The notes under the pieces are model-generated. The model searched no databases. It had not been told where the DNA came from and saw only the letters and a list, made by a program, of their open reading frames with translations. Shown piece by piece: positions 1-8,034 of a stretch of 64,000 nucleotides of DNA. The DNA comes from a bacterium (GTDB taxonomy: Bacteria > Pseudomonadota > Alphaproteobacteria > Acetobacterales > Acetobacteraceae): contig JAMFRO010000069.1 in the NCBI GenBank assembly GCA_026224825.1, positions 1-64,000 on the forward strand, in the 5' to 3' direction. Both the position numbers and the translations under genes were made by a program. How positions within the stretch are numbered: the first letter of the stretch is position 1; every line of letters starts with the position of its first letter.

Positions 1-33
1 CAATCCTCGGTTTTTGGACAGCAACAAGACGTC

Positions 34-129
34 ATGGAATTTTTGAGGAACCTCTCGCAACGACCTCCGGTGCCCGCAGTGGCGGCCGGAGTTTGCTCGC
101 GACCTCAAAATGCGCACAAGAAAGGCTAG
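34..129 (+). CDS. Putative proline-rich leader peptide of an attenuator
   Basis: A 31-codon reading frame runs from ATG at 34 to TAG at 127-129. It contains Pro codons CCT-CCG-GTG-CCC at 64-75, giving RPPVP. These codons lie on the 5' arm of a hairpin upstream of an intrinsic terminator and a prolyl-tRNA-synthetase-like gene, the arrangement expected when ribosome stalling at uncharged tRNA-Pro controls transcription. The ribosome binding site is weak (only purines near 26-31), and the promoter must lie near or beyond the left edge. Translation is inferred; the frame and codons are seen directly. A fortuitous ORF cannot be excluded. Confidence 0.5.
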   Translation: MEFLRNLSQRPPVPAVAAGVCSRPQNAHKKG

Positions 130-190
130 TCGCCTGCGCCTTGCGTGAGACTGAACGATCCGGACGCCCCCTGTGGGCGTTTTTTATTTT
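61..190 (+). promoter_or_regulatory. Transcription attenuator of the ProRS-like gene
   Basis: Three mutually exclusive pairings can be drawn. Hairpin 1:2 is CTCCGG (65-70) with CCGGAG (86-91). Antiterminator 2:3 is GGCGGCCGG (81-89) with CCGGACGCC (160-168), 8 of 9 pairs. Terminator 3:4 is ACGCCC (164-169) with GGGCGT (175-180), then a T run. Leader Pro codons occupy segment 1. Stalling there would free segment 2 to pair with 3 and prevent termination. This is the logic of amino-acid attenuators such as those of his, leu and pheS. The pairings are visible; the function is inferred. Confidence 0.6.
164..190 (+). terminator. Intrinsic terminator of the attenuator
   Basis: ACGCCC and GGGCGT form a 6-bp G+C-rich stem around a CCTGT loop, followed by six T, an A and four T. 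It lies 40 nt before the start codon of the ProRS-like gene and after the leader ORF, so it can only act as a regulatory terminator for the downstream gene. Confidence 0.75.
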
Positions 191-230
191 CAGGCCAATT
201 TTTTCGCTGAATTTAAATCCGGAGCACATC

Positions 231-1379
231 ATGAAGTTCTCACAGCAATTTTTCTCGAACAGCTTTTTTGAGCAGGACAACGCCAAGCTTGAACTCACGG
301 ACCTCGCTCGCAAGTCCTGCCTTATCCACCAGGACGCCGCAGGGCTTTACTCCTGGATGTCACTGGGATTAAGGACCCAGCGCCGCGTCGAAAGCATCGT
401 GCGCGAGGAAATGGACCGAGCCGGCTTTTGCGAAATGCAGATGAGCCTGCTGCAGGATGCCGACCTGTGGCGTCAAAGTGGGCGGATAGATGTCTATGGC
501 GACGAGCTGATGAGGTTAACCAACCGGGCCGGCCGTCTATTTTGCCTGGGTGCGACGTGCGAGGAACTGGCCACCAACATGGTCAAGACTCACTACAACA
601 AGACAGACATGAGCCTGGGCCTCTATCAGTTCGGCAACAAGTACCGTGACGAGTTAAGGACGCGAGGCGGATTGGCGCGGGCCAAAGAATTCATCATGAA
701 AGACGCCTACACATTCAACGCCACGGAAGGAGGCGCACGAAAAGCTTATGAGGCCGTTCGCGAGGCCTATATCCGTATCTTCCACCGCCTGCAGTTGGAC
801 GTCATCGTAAAGTCCTCCGATAACGGGGAAATCGGCGGTCGAAGTTCGGAGGAGTTTCACGTTCTGAGCGAGCTGGGTGAGGACGAAACCGACGGCCACA
901 AATCGCTTGAGTGTGCTCACATTTTCGACCTTGGCGACCGCTACTCGAAGGCGATGGGGTTAGTCAACGCCAAAGGCGAGTTCGTCAAAATGGGCTGCTT
1001 CGGAGTGGGTATCTCGCGTCTGGCAATGCTCCTGCTCAACCGTCAGCGCGACGAGAGAGGATTCTGGGGCAGTGAGTCCTTCAATACGTTCGATGTCGTG
1101 CTTACGGTCATCGATTGGGAACGCCAGGCGCACCAGGAAGCAGCCGAGGCAATGCGGCGCGACCTGCAGGTGAGAGGACTGAGCGTGCTCGTGGACGACC
1201 GCCTGGCGCAAGCTGGTAAAAAGCTCGCGGACGCTGAGCTGATCGCGTGCCGGCAACGCATAGTAATTGGCAAAAACGCAATCACGTCAGGTCGCTTCGA
1301 GTGGATGAACCGACGAACGATGGCGCGCGAAACCGCGACGGCTCAAGAGGTCGTGGATCGTTGCGCGAGACAGATCTAG
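231..1379 (+). CDS. Prolyl-tRNA synthetase paralog lacking the editing domain
   Basis: A class II aminoacyl-tRNA synthetase-like protein of 382 aa resembling ProRS: motif 2 region YRDELRTRGGLARAKEFIMK followed by DAYTFN (about residues 137-162), motif 3 with GVGISR (about residue 256), and a C-terminal anticodon-binding-type domain (about 285-382). Ordinary bacterial ProRS is about 570 aa with an INS editing domain between motifs 2 and 3; here they are joined directly. The usual LGPTxEE segment reads CLGATCEE (Pro to Ala, and a Cys in place of the usual His). Start at 231 is chosen for GGAG at 220-223; the frame is open further upstream but overlaps the attenuator. It could charge tRNA-Pro as an inhibitor-tolerant spare enzyme or activate proline for another purpose; its product is unproven. 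It converges with the lipoprotein gene and shares CTAG at the two stops. Confidence 0.85.
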   Translation: MKFSQQFFSNSFFEQDNAKLELTDLARKSCLIHQDAAGLYSWMSLGLRTQRRVESIVREEMDRAGFCEMQMSLLQDADLWRQSGRIDVYGDELMRLTNRAGRLFCLGATCEELATNMVKTHYNKTDMSLGLYQFGNKYRDELRTRGGLARAKEFIMKDAYTFNATEGGARKAYEAVREAYIRIFHRLQLDVIVKSSDNGEIGGRSSEEFHVLSELGEDETDGHKSLECAHIFDLGDRYSKAMGLVNAKGEFVKMGCFGVGISRLAMLLLNRQRDERGFWGSESFNTFDVVLTVIDWERQAHQEAAEAMRRDLQVRGLSVLVDDRLAQAGKKLADAELIACRQRIVIGKNAITSGRFEWMNRRTMARETATAQEVVDRCARQI

Positions 1380-2086
1380 CAACACGAGCAGTGAATCGCT
1401 AACAACGTCGCTTCCATGAACTGGCGGAAGTCCTCATGGACGAATCGGGAAATAAACAAGCCGTCGGGCAAACCCCGCGGGCGAAACGAATATTCCCAAC
1501 GTACGTGCGTGCCGCGGTCGCTTCCTGAGAAGCGAAAATCGGAAAGCGCGTACGTGATGTATCGACCCGTATCGTTCGTGAGATTCCATATCTCGAACTG
1601 GAAACGCTGTGGCAATTGATCGCTTGTAATCTCTTCAAGCGCGCTGGAACCATCGGCAAAGACGACTCGTCGACGATCGCCAACGTTGCTCCACGAGCCG
1701 ATCAGCGCATCACTGTGCACCTCGCCTGGCACTGCAGAGGATGAAGAGCGAAGAGAAGGAAGCGGAAACAGAGACGAGGTGCCGTTCGTGAACACCGAAA
1801 ATTCGGGAGCGCCCTTCTCCGCAAACCATTTGGCAAATTGGTCAAGCGGAACTGGAAGATCGGATTCAACGATCACAGTCTCGTACGACTCATCCAACCT
1901 TGCAGGTGGGCGCGTGGCTTCTCGTTGTGCCTGGTCACGTTGCTCGGTCGTGAGCGATGGATTACTGCCAACCGGTGCTGAACTGCAGCCCCCTAGTGCC
2001 ATCACAAGACCGGTCAGCGCAGCGGCAAGCAAGCGCCGCTGAACACCCTGTCCACGGAGAGCTCCCATGTTTTTTTGCCGGGCCAT
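1376..2086 (-). CDS. SRPBCC-like lipoprotein
   Basis: About 236 aa. The N terminus has basic residues, a hydrophobic stretch and lipobox ALGGC at about residues 30-34, so the mature protein should be a lipid-anchored envelope protein. The remainder (WSNVGDRRRVVFADGS, then a strand-rich segment ending near RWEYSFRPRG) resembles the polyketide-cyclase/SRPBCC fold, which binds hydrophobic ligands; this fold call is tentative. Start at 2086 (MARQKN) is preferred; the internal ATG at 2068 is an alternative. It lies 26 nt downstream of an SDR on the same strand, suggesting one transcript. Function unknown. Confidence 0.7.
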   Translation of the reverse strand: MARQKNMGALRGQGVQRRLLAAALTGLVMALGGCSSAPVGSNPSLTTEQRDQAQREATRPPARLDESYETVIVESDLPVPLDQFAKWFAEKGAPEFSVFTNGTSSLFPLPSLRSSSSAVPGEVHSDALIGSWSNVGDRRRVVFADGSSALEEITSDQLPQRFQFEIWNLTNDTGRYITYALSDFRFSGSDRGTHVRWEYSFRPRGLPDGLFISRFVHEDFRQFMEATLLAIHCSCC

Positions 2087-2112
2087 GTATTGGTTTCGCC
2101 ATCCTGAAGGTT

Positions 2113-2997
2113 TTATGCCGGCCTCGAAAGACCTACCATGCGTGCGCTGTCGCACCAGAGGCCGTTCATCGCATCATCCTGGCGCGCAAGCTCCGATGGC
2201 TCTGGCCACGTGAGCCGGCGGTTAACAAGCGAGGCATACAGACGTCCGGCGGGTGGCGTAATCCGGCCGAGCGCCAGGTCCGCGAGGTTTTGCCCAGCCT
2301 GGTCCACGGTAGCGAGACGTGTTATCGGACGGATCAACCCGACGGTACCCATTGCAAATCGGGCCCAGAGCGGCCATGCGCGAAACAGAGATGTCCCGAC
2401 GGTGAGACCTGGATTATAGGCAACCACGGTGAAGCGTTTCGCCTTCGCCTCGTCAGATGTGGCCAACCCGCGGGCCATGAGCAGATCGCACAGCTTCGAT
2501 GCTGCATAGGCGCGAAATCCCGCCGAGAATCCCGTCGGACGGCTCCGGGCTTGAGGATAAGCAAGCAATTCCGGATCGAGTTCCTTCGGCCCCATTGGAT
2601 TGGCCTTCGGGTCATGTGTATCGCTGGTCGTGATAACGACCAGCGCACCTTGATCCAGCCTGGGCAGCAGCAACTGAAGCAACAGGTAGTGCGCCAGATG
2701 GTTGACGGCGAACGTGGTCTCAAACCCATCCTCCGTCCGCTGGTCGATATTCGGAAACTGTATCCCCGCATTCAGCACCAGCCCATTGATCAACCTGTCC
2801 CCAAGTTCCTGCATGACGCCTTGCGCAAACTCGCGGACGCTGGCAAGACGGGTAAGGTCGAGCGGCAATGTCTCGATTGTTGACGGCCTCCCTCGACGGG
2901 CTCCAAGCACAAGACGTGTGTCCGGATTCCTGGCGATCTGTCGTGCGGCCACTTCGCCCAGGCCCGACGTACCGCCGGTCATTACTATGGTTTTCAA
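2113..2997 (-). CDS. Short-chain dehydrogenase/reductase
   Basis: NAD(P)-dependent oxidoreductase of about 294 aa. Rossmann motif TGGTSGLG lies at residues 7-14, an LNAG segment near residue 74, and the catalytic Tyr-Lys in YAASK near residue 170. The chosen TTG start at 2997 gives MKTIVMTGGTSG and has GAGGGTG just upstream; ATG at 3030 in the same frame is the alternative. The substrate cannot be told; the long insertion after the TSD segment resembles the WW-domain-oxidoreductase/protochlorophyllide-reductase-like SDR branch. It is divergent from an AraC-type regulator that probably controls it, and is followed by the lipoprotein gene. Confidence 0.85.
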   Translation of the reverse strand: MKTIVMTGGTSGLGEVAARQIARNPDTRLVLGARRGRPSTIETLPLDLTRLASVREFAQGVMQELGDRLINGLVLNAGIQFPNIDQRTEDGFETTFAVNHLAHYLLLQLLLPRLDQGALVVITTSDTHDPKANPMGPKELDPELLAYPQARSRPTGFSAGFRAYAASKLCDLLMARGLATSDEAKAKRFTVVAYNPGLTVGTSLFRAWPLWARFAMGTVGLIRPITRLATVDQAGQNLADLALGRITPPAGRLYASLVNRRLTWPEPSELARQDDAMNGLWCDSARMVGLSRPA

Positions 2998-3072
2998 TGG
3001 ATCACCCTCGTCCGTGTGTTTGAAATACATGCCAAGAATTATGGGCTGAAGGGACTGCGGCCCGCACGCCGG

Positions 3073-3099
3073 AATCCTCAAATATTTTGCACAATCCTC
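3073..3099 (+). promoter_or_regulatory. Direct-repeat operator candidate for the AraC regulator
   Basis: AATCCTC occurs at 3073-3079 and again at 3093-3099, each followed by AAAT or CAAAT. The 20-bp period equals two helical turns, the spacing AraC-family proteins use for tandem half-sites. It lies between the divergent SDR and AraC genes. Binding is inferred. Confidence 0.4.
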
Positions 3100-3192
3100 C
3101 AAATTCAATTTCTGTCTCGAGATGTAGGGCTAAAATTGCCCACAACGCTATGGACCGCATTGAACTCCTCTCATCCGCTCTGGAGGTCTCGC

Positions 3193-4080
3193 ATGTCGCC
3201 GACCCTGATAGCCGCCCTGAATCGATACATGGACAGCAACGGCGGGGACGACGGAGCGCTTGTCACTCCGATCGAAGGATTGTTTCTGATGCGTTCGACG
3301 TGCGAGAGGCTCCCACACCATGTCATGTACAAGCCCGCGCTCTGCATCACTGTGCAGGGAGCCAAACAGGTACTGTTCGGCGACAAGCTGTTTGACTATG
3401 GCGAGATGCAAGCCCTCGCGGTCGGCGTAGAGCTACCTGGCGTCGGTAGAGTGACCCGAGCGAGCAAACACGAGCCCTATCTGGGCATCGTCCTGCAACT
3501 CGACCTCGGCATCTTGCGGGAAGTCACTGCACAACTCTCCCCACCTCCCAAACCGAATGGCAGTGCCCGCATGGGAGTCTTCTCGATGAATGTCGACGGG
3601 CCACTGGCCGAATGCATCGGCCGGATGATCCAGGTGCTTGAGACGCCCCAGGCTTTGCCGATTCTTTTCCCGGCAATCATGCGGGAAATATCGTATTGGC
3701 TGCTGACCGGCGAGAGTGCCGGCGAAATCTGCAAGCTCGCGGCCCCTAACGGCCGCACGCAACGCATTGCCGAAGCGATCTGCCTTTTGCGCGGGGACAT
3801 CGCTCGCCCTGTCCGAATCGGGCAACTTGCTGATACGGCTCAGATGAGTCCGTCGTCCTTTTATCAGCACTTCAAGTTGCTCACGTCCATGACTCCAATC
3901 CAGTATCAAAAGCAACTGCGTCTGCTCGAGGCACGCCGCCTGATGATAGAAAACGGAGTCAACGTAACGGGCGCCGCTTATCGAGTGGGATATGAGAGCA
4001 TCTCGCAGTTCAGTCGCGAATACGCGAGGATGTTCGGAACACCGCCCAAACGCGACATCGCCGTCTTGCAGGCAGTGTAG
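3193..4080 (+). CDS. AraC-family transcriptional regulator
   Basis: DNA-binding regulator of 295 aa with an AraC_N-type sensor half (residues about 20-175; includes CERLPHHVMYKPALCITVQG) and a C-terminal double helix-turn-helix (about 190-290; IGQLADTAQMSPSSFYQHFK and GYESISQFSREYARMFG). ATG at 3193 is preceded by GGAGG at ideal spacing; the open frame extends further upstream without a comparable site. This subgroup usually activates a divergent aldehyde reductase or SDR gene, matching its neighbour. The inducer is unknown. Confidence 0.9.
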   Translation: MSPTLIAALNRYMDSNGGDDGALVTPIEGLFLMRSTCERLPHHVMYKPALCITVQGAKQVLFGDKLFDYGEMQALAVGVELPGVGRVTRASKHEPYLGIVLQLDLGILREVTAQLSPPPKPNGSARMGVFSMNVDGPLAECIGRMIQVLETPQALPILFPAIMREISYWLLTGESAGEICKLAAPNGRTQRIAEAICLLRGDIARPVRIGQLADTAQMSPSSFYQHFKLLTSMTPIQYQKQLRLLEARRLMIENGVNVTGAAYRVGYESISQFSREYARMFGTPPKRDIAVLQAV

Positions 4081-4220
4081 GCATAGCAACGGCTGCCGGA
4101 AGCGGCCGGCGAGTACAGCGGGCGATGAGCCCCCAGTGCCGAACGCCACTGTCACGGGACACGCGTTGCTCCATGAAGGCCATCTGCCGATTGCATTGTC
4201 GAAACAACAAATGACAACCG

Positions 4221-5105
4221 CTATCTCAATCGCAAATCCCACAACACATCAAGTACGTGCTGCGTGGAACGCTCGACATACCCCGCACGATGTGCAATGC
4301 CGAGCCGGCGCCACAACGCAGGGCGCAGAGGACGCATGACGACGCGCACGTCGGGCAATGGGGTAGTAGCCTCATGGGGCAACAGCGCTGCGCCGTAACC
4401 CGCTGCGACCAGACTCTTGATTGCGTCGTTGTAGTTAAGCTGAATGCGCGGCGCAGGATGGTGACCGGCGCTCGCGAACCACTCGGCACTCAGCCGCGAG
4501 AGACGCGTGGTGCTGTCATTGAGAATGAGCGGCTGAGCGGCAAGCCATTCAGGCGTGACGCGAGCCGGACAGCGCCAATGCGCCGGCATGAACGCCATGA
4601 CAGGGTCGCGGCGCCAAGGCTTTATCACGAGTCCAGCCATCGGGGGCTGAGGCAGTGCGACCAGTCCAACATCCAGTGTTCCTCCCGCCAATCGGGTTAG
4701 CGTTTCATGCGAAGTGAGGACTGCGACCTGAATGTCGATAGCGGGATGGTCCTGCCGCAGCACATCCAGGGCTTGCGGCAACAGATGCGCGATCGCGCCA
4801 GTCGACGCACCGAGTCGCACGCGTCCGGCGAGCCCCTGCACCTGACGTTGAACATCGTCCAATGCCTGCTCCGTATCGGCGAGCAGTCGACGCGCGCGCT
4901 CTACCAGCACCTCGCCGATCGCCGACGGCCTTATGTTTCCGCGCTTGCGTGACAGGAGCGGCGCCCCAATGCGGTCTTCGAGCTCCGCGATGTGCAGGCT
5001 GACTGTCGGCGGTGCCAGGTGCAACGCGCGCGCCGCATCGGCAAATGAGCCGCGGTCGGCAATCGCAACCAGGGTGCGCAAACGGTCCAGACTGATCTCT
5101 CGCAT
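4221..5105 (-). CDS. LysR-family transcriptional regulator
   Basis: 294 aa. The N-terminal winged HTH (residues 1-60) contains RTLVAIADRGSFADAARALH, and a periplasmic-binding-like effector domain follows. The gene is divergent from a type-2 argC with a 127-bp gap that holds a perfect palindrome 13 nt from this start codon, so autorepression and control of argC are both plausible. The effector is unknown; an arginine-pathway intermediate is a guess from context only. A weak AGGA precedes the start. Confidence 0.9.
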   Translation of the reverse strand: MREISLDRLRTLVAIADRGSFADAARALHLAPPTVSLHIAELEDRIGAPLLSRKRGNIRPSAIGEVLVERARRLLADTEQALDDVQRQVQGLAGRVRLGASTGAIAHLLPQALDVLRQDHPAIDIQVAVLTSHETLTRLAGGTLDVGLVALPQPPMAGLVIKPWRRDPVMAFMPAHWRCPARVTPEWLAAQPLILNDSTTRLSRLSAEWFASAGHHPAPRIQLNYNDAIKSLVAAGYGAALLPHEATTPLPDVRVVMRPLRPALWRRLGIAHRAGYVERSTQHVLDVLWDLRLR

Positions 5106-5117
5106 AGCGGCGTCCTG

Positions 5118-5134
5118 ATTCAGAAAATCTGAAT
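5118..5134. promoter_or_regulatory. Palindromic operator between lysR and argC
   Basis: ATTCAGA-AAA-TCTGAAT is a perfect 7-bp inverted repeat with a 3-bp centre and fits the T-N11-A pattern of LysR-type sites. It lies immediately upstream of the regulator and about 100 bp before argC. Confidence 0.5.
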
Positions 5135-5232
5135 GTGTACGTTATGAAATTCAACTTTTGCTATTGTAGCGGTGCGTAGAAAATGATGGCTCGCTCTACT
5201 TGTTACGGCCCAGCCACCGGAGTATTTCACGC

Positions 5233-6162
5233 ATGAGCTCTCCCCTTGTTTTCATCGACGGCGACCAAGGCACTACCGGGTTGCAAATTCACGAACGGCT
5301 GCGCGACCGGACCGACCTGAGACTCTTTACGCTTCCCGCCGCGGAGCGCAAGGATCCTCGGCGCCGCGCCGAGGCCATCAATGCCTGCGACATTGCCATT
5401 CTTTGCCTGCCCGACGACGCCGCGCGCAAGGCAGTAGACGCCATCGTCAATCCCGCCGTCAAAGTAGTCGACGCAAGTTCCGCCCACCGCACGCACCCGG
5501 ACTGGACATACGGCTTTCCAGAAATGACTCCGGGACAGCCGGAGCGGATCGCGAGCGCACGTCGGGTCACCAATCCCGGTTGCTATCCGACCGGTGCAAT
5601 AGGTCTGCTGCGCCCCCTGGTGCAAGCCGGGCTCATACCCAGCAGTTATCCGGTCAGCATTCATGCGGTGTCCGGCTACTCGGGACGCGGGCGCGCCGGC
5701 GTGGAAGAACATGAGGGGCCGGGCGCCGTCAAAGCGCCCTCCTACCTGGTGTATGGTCTGGAACTCGCGCACAAGCACACCCCGGAGATCCAGCGACACG
5801 CGGAGCTCACGCAGCGTCCCTTCTTCGTCCCTGCGTATGGTGCGTTTCGCCAGGGCATCGTGCTGACGGTGCCCCTGGAGCTGCGGCTGCTGGCGCCCGG
5901 CGTGGACGGCGCCGCGTTACACGCATGCCTCGCGCGCCACTATGACGGCATGGCGCACGTGCGCGTCTCGCCGCTGGAGGAATCGCGCACCTTAAAGCAC
6001 CTCGATCCGCAAGTGCTGAACGGTACGAACGACATGAACTTGAGTGTATTTCCCAACCTGGAACACGGACACGTGCTGCTATCCGCCGTTTTCGATAATC
6101 TCGGCAAAGGGGCATCCGGTGCTGCGGTTCAGAACCTGAACCTGATGCTCAAACATCGATAG
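5233..6162 (+). CDS. argC: N-acetyl-gamma-glutamyl-phosphate reductase, type 2
   Basis: 309-aa NADPH-dependent reductase of arginine biosynthesis (N-acetylglutamyl phosphate to the semialdehyde). It has the short type-2 form: [15 protein letters not shown] at the N terminus, catalytic Cys in [13 protein letters not shown] (about residue 117) and [10 protein letters not shown] (about 152). Start 5233 has GGAG upstream; an earlier in-frame codon at 5200 lacks one. It is not in an arg operon but faces a LysR regulator, so it may be a second copy under special control. The family call is firm; the physiological role is inferred. Confidence 0.92.
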   Translation: MSSPLVFIDGDQGTTGLQIHERLRDRTDLRLFTLPAAERKDPRRRAEAINACDIAILCLPDDAARKAVDAIVNPAVKVVDASSAHRTHPDWTYGFPEMTPGQPERIASARRVTNPGCYPTGAIGLLRPLVQAGLIPSSYPVSIHAVSGYSGRGRAGVEEHEGPGAVKAPSYLVYGLELAHKHTPEIQRHAELTQRPFFVPAYGAFRQGIVLTVPLELRLLAPGVDGAALHACLARHYDGMAHVRVSPLEESRTLKHLDPQVLNGTNDMNLSVFPNLEHGHVLLSAVFDNLGKGASGAAVQNLNLMLKHR

Positions 6163-6197
6163 AAGCTTGTGGATATCGGCTGCTGACCCAACGTCTC

Positions 6198-6974
6198 TCA
6201 GACGCTGGACAGCTTCGGACGGCCGAGTTTTACCATTTGCCGGAACATGAAGTGCGGTGCAACGCGGCTGGCGATTTTCAATATATTGCTCACGCCTGGG
6301 CGAATTTCGAGTTTTCCCGCTTCGATACCTGCAATGGCACGCTTCGCGAGCACGCTCACATTCATGCCTTTTTCGCCTTTCATCTCCTCGGCAAACTCGC
6401 CCCGAAATAGCGGTGTTTCGGTGCCCGGAGGCGCCAATTCGACTACGGACACGCAGGTGTCGGCCAGCTGCGCCCTCAGGCACTGCGTGTAGGCATGAAG
6501 CGCGGCTTTTGACGCGCTGTATATCGGAGCCGCAGGAAAAGGAATAAACGCCAAACCTGATGACACGTTCACAATCAGGCTGTCGTTCTGCCTCAACAGC
6601 AGAGGCAGAAAAGCCTGAGTCATCCACATGGGTCCCTTCAGATTTCCGTCGACTTCAGCGGTCAGGTCGCTCAACTGACGCTGGTGCCCCAGTTTGATAT
6701 TGCGCATCGTTCCCGCGTTGTTCATCAGTGTGTTGAACGCTGGAAACCGGCCAGACACGGTTTTGTACAACGACTCGATACTCGTCGGATCGCTAACGTC
6801 ACTTTGAAAAGCATGGAGTCCCGGCACGGCTCGCCGTGCGACCTCCAGCCTGTCGAGATCCCGTCCGGTGACTATCACCGTATTACCGCGAGCAATCAAC
6901 TGCGTTGCCAACTCCAGACCAATCCCGCTGGTCCCTCCCGTAATCAATATGGTTCTTCCGGTCATCTTCATCAT
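6198..6974 (-). CDS. Short-chain dehydrogenase (DltE-like)
   Basis: About 258 aa. NAD(P)-binding TGGTSGIGLELA near residues 12-23, MNNAGTMRN near residue 86, and YSASKAALHAYTQ catalytic Tyr-Lys near residue 157. This resembles the DltE/YdfG-like SDR subgroup often annotated as an oxidoreductase of unknown substrate. GAGGGTGAG directly precedes ATGATG at 6974/6971. It is divergent from an HxlR regulator 100 bp away, a common pairing in which HxlR represses the SDR. It converges with argC. Confidence 0.88.
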   Translation of the reverse strand: MMKMTGRTILITGGTSGIGLELATQLIARGNTVIVTGRDLDRLEVARRAVPGLHAFQSDVSDPTSIESLYKTVSGRFPAFNTLMNNAGTMRNIKLGHQRQLSDLTAEVDGNLKGPMWMTQAFLPLLLRQNDSLIVNVSSGLAFIPFPAAPIYSASKAALHAYTQCLRAQLADTCVSVVELAPPGTETPLFRGEFAEEMKGEKGMNVSVLAKRAIAGIEAGKLEIRPGVSNILKIASRVAPHFMFRQMVKLGRPKLSSV

Positions 6975-7077
6975 CTCACCCTCTGTTTTGTTAGCACGAA
7001 CGTAGTTTGACCGGCATACTCTCCAAAGGGAAGAAGGCACCTGAAGGTTCTATACGCACCAAAAGGAGAGCGTGAAA

Positions 7078-7509
7078 ATGAAGCGAGTCCCAGATTTCAC
7101 CAAGGAACAGATCGCCGCCGCGCAGTACTACGCGAGCCTGACACCGCCGATCGATCTTGATCCTCGAATTGCTTCGTTAGTCACAGATCTCATCGGCCGC
7201 GTTGCAGACAAATGGACGATGTTGATTCTCGACGTACTTGCGGAGAAGTCACCGCTGCGGTTCAGCCGGCTTGCCGAACTGGTTGAGGGAATCAGTCAGA
7301 AAATGCTCACCCAGACCTTGCGCGCGATGGAGCGCGATGGTCTGGTGACACGCACGGTGTATCCGGTCGTCCCGCCGAAGGTCGAATACAAACTCACGGA
7401 CCTCGGGATCACCTTGGGCGCTGCGTTCTGTGGAGTCTGGGTCTGGGCGGCCAACAATCTGGATGCAGTAGAGAAGGCACGTGGAGATTTTGACCAACGC
7501 CCCGCGTGA
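7078..7509 (+). CDS. HxlR-family transcriptional regulator
   Basis: 143-aa winged-helix regulator with the HxlR signature: IGRVADKWTMLILDVL near residue 40, then FSRLAELVEGISQKMLTQTL and the wing RDGLVTRTVYPVVPPKVEY. The ATG at 7078 lies 9 nt after AGGAG; a GTG at 7072 is too close to that site. HxlR proteins sense reactive electrophiles or redox state and usually repress an adjacent oxidoreductase, here the divergent SDR. No Cys lies near the N terminus; the only Cys is near residue 120. Confidence 0.9.
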   Translation: MKRVPDFTKEQIAAAQYYASLTPPIDLDPRIASLVTDLIGRVADKWTMLILDVLAEKSPLRFSRLAELVEGISQKMLTQTLRAMERDGLVTRTVYPVVPPKVEYKLTDLGITLGAAFCGVWVWAANNLDAVEKARGDFDQRPA

Positions 7510-8034
7510 TAGCAGCGATTCGCCACACGGCTCACCTTGCTGCGGACTTTCGCGCATTCAGCGTGAGAGGTCCAATGGGTCGAGCGCTCAAATCCAGCTG
7601 ATCGTTTAGTCTGCTATCGAGCAAAGGCATGTCATGGCAATTTTGTATTGCCATTAATTTGACTCGCTATTTAATCAGTTGAAAAAAGGCATTCCATAGA
7701 CTAGAGTGATCGGTAACTTCTATCTGCACATATCTCGAATTTCTATCGCTCTGCGCTTACCTCGACACGCAAGGTTTACCCCGTTGCGCTGCACATGAAT
7801 CGAGCCGTTCCGACGTTGATATCGGTGTTGATGTATACGTCCCCTAATGCTTAGGATTGCTTTGCGTGGTCGCACGGTAGTGCATGTCGCGACGCTCCTG
7901 TCCATAATTCTCATGGATTCCGAAATAGCACTGCATTCCTAGTATCGGCTGCGTTTTTGTGAAAATGCATTCGGCGCGCTCACGGCCAGGCGGCCGATCG
8001 CGATCCAGGTTACGGCTCAGGGAAGGGGTTTATC
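7510..8034. other. Intergenic region without a gene
   Basis: No supported gene. The region is A+T-rich from 7600 to 7720 and holds a perfect palindrome (7634-7654) and a TTGACT that could be a -35 element at 7659-7664. The 64-codon minus-strand frame at 7720-7914 has no recognisable protein character. Promoter signals for the HAF-repeat gene probably lie here. Confidence 0.6.
7634..7654. promoter_or_regulatory. Perfect 8-bp-arm palindrome, operator candidate
   Basis: ATGGCAAT-TTTGT-ATTGCCAT is a perfect inverted repeat followed by TTGACT 5 nt later. Position and symmetry suggest a repressor site over a promoter about 380 bp before the HAF-repeat gene. No T run follows, so it is not a typical terminator. 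Confidence 0.4.

Noticed and set aside
7720-7914. 64-aa minus-strand frame in the gap before the HAF gene
   Set aside because: No SD, no protein-like pattern and no neighbour context.
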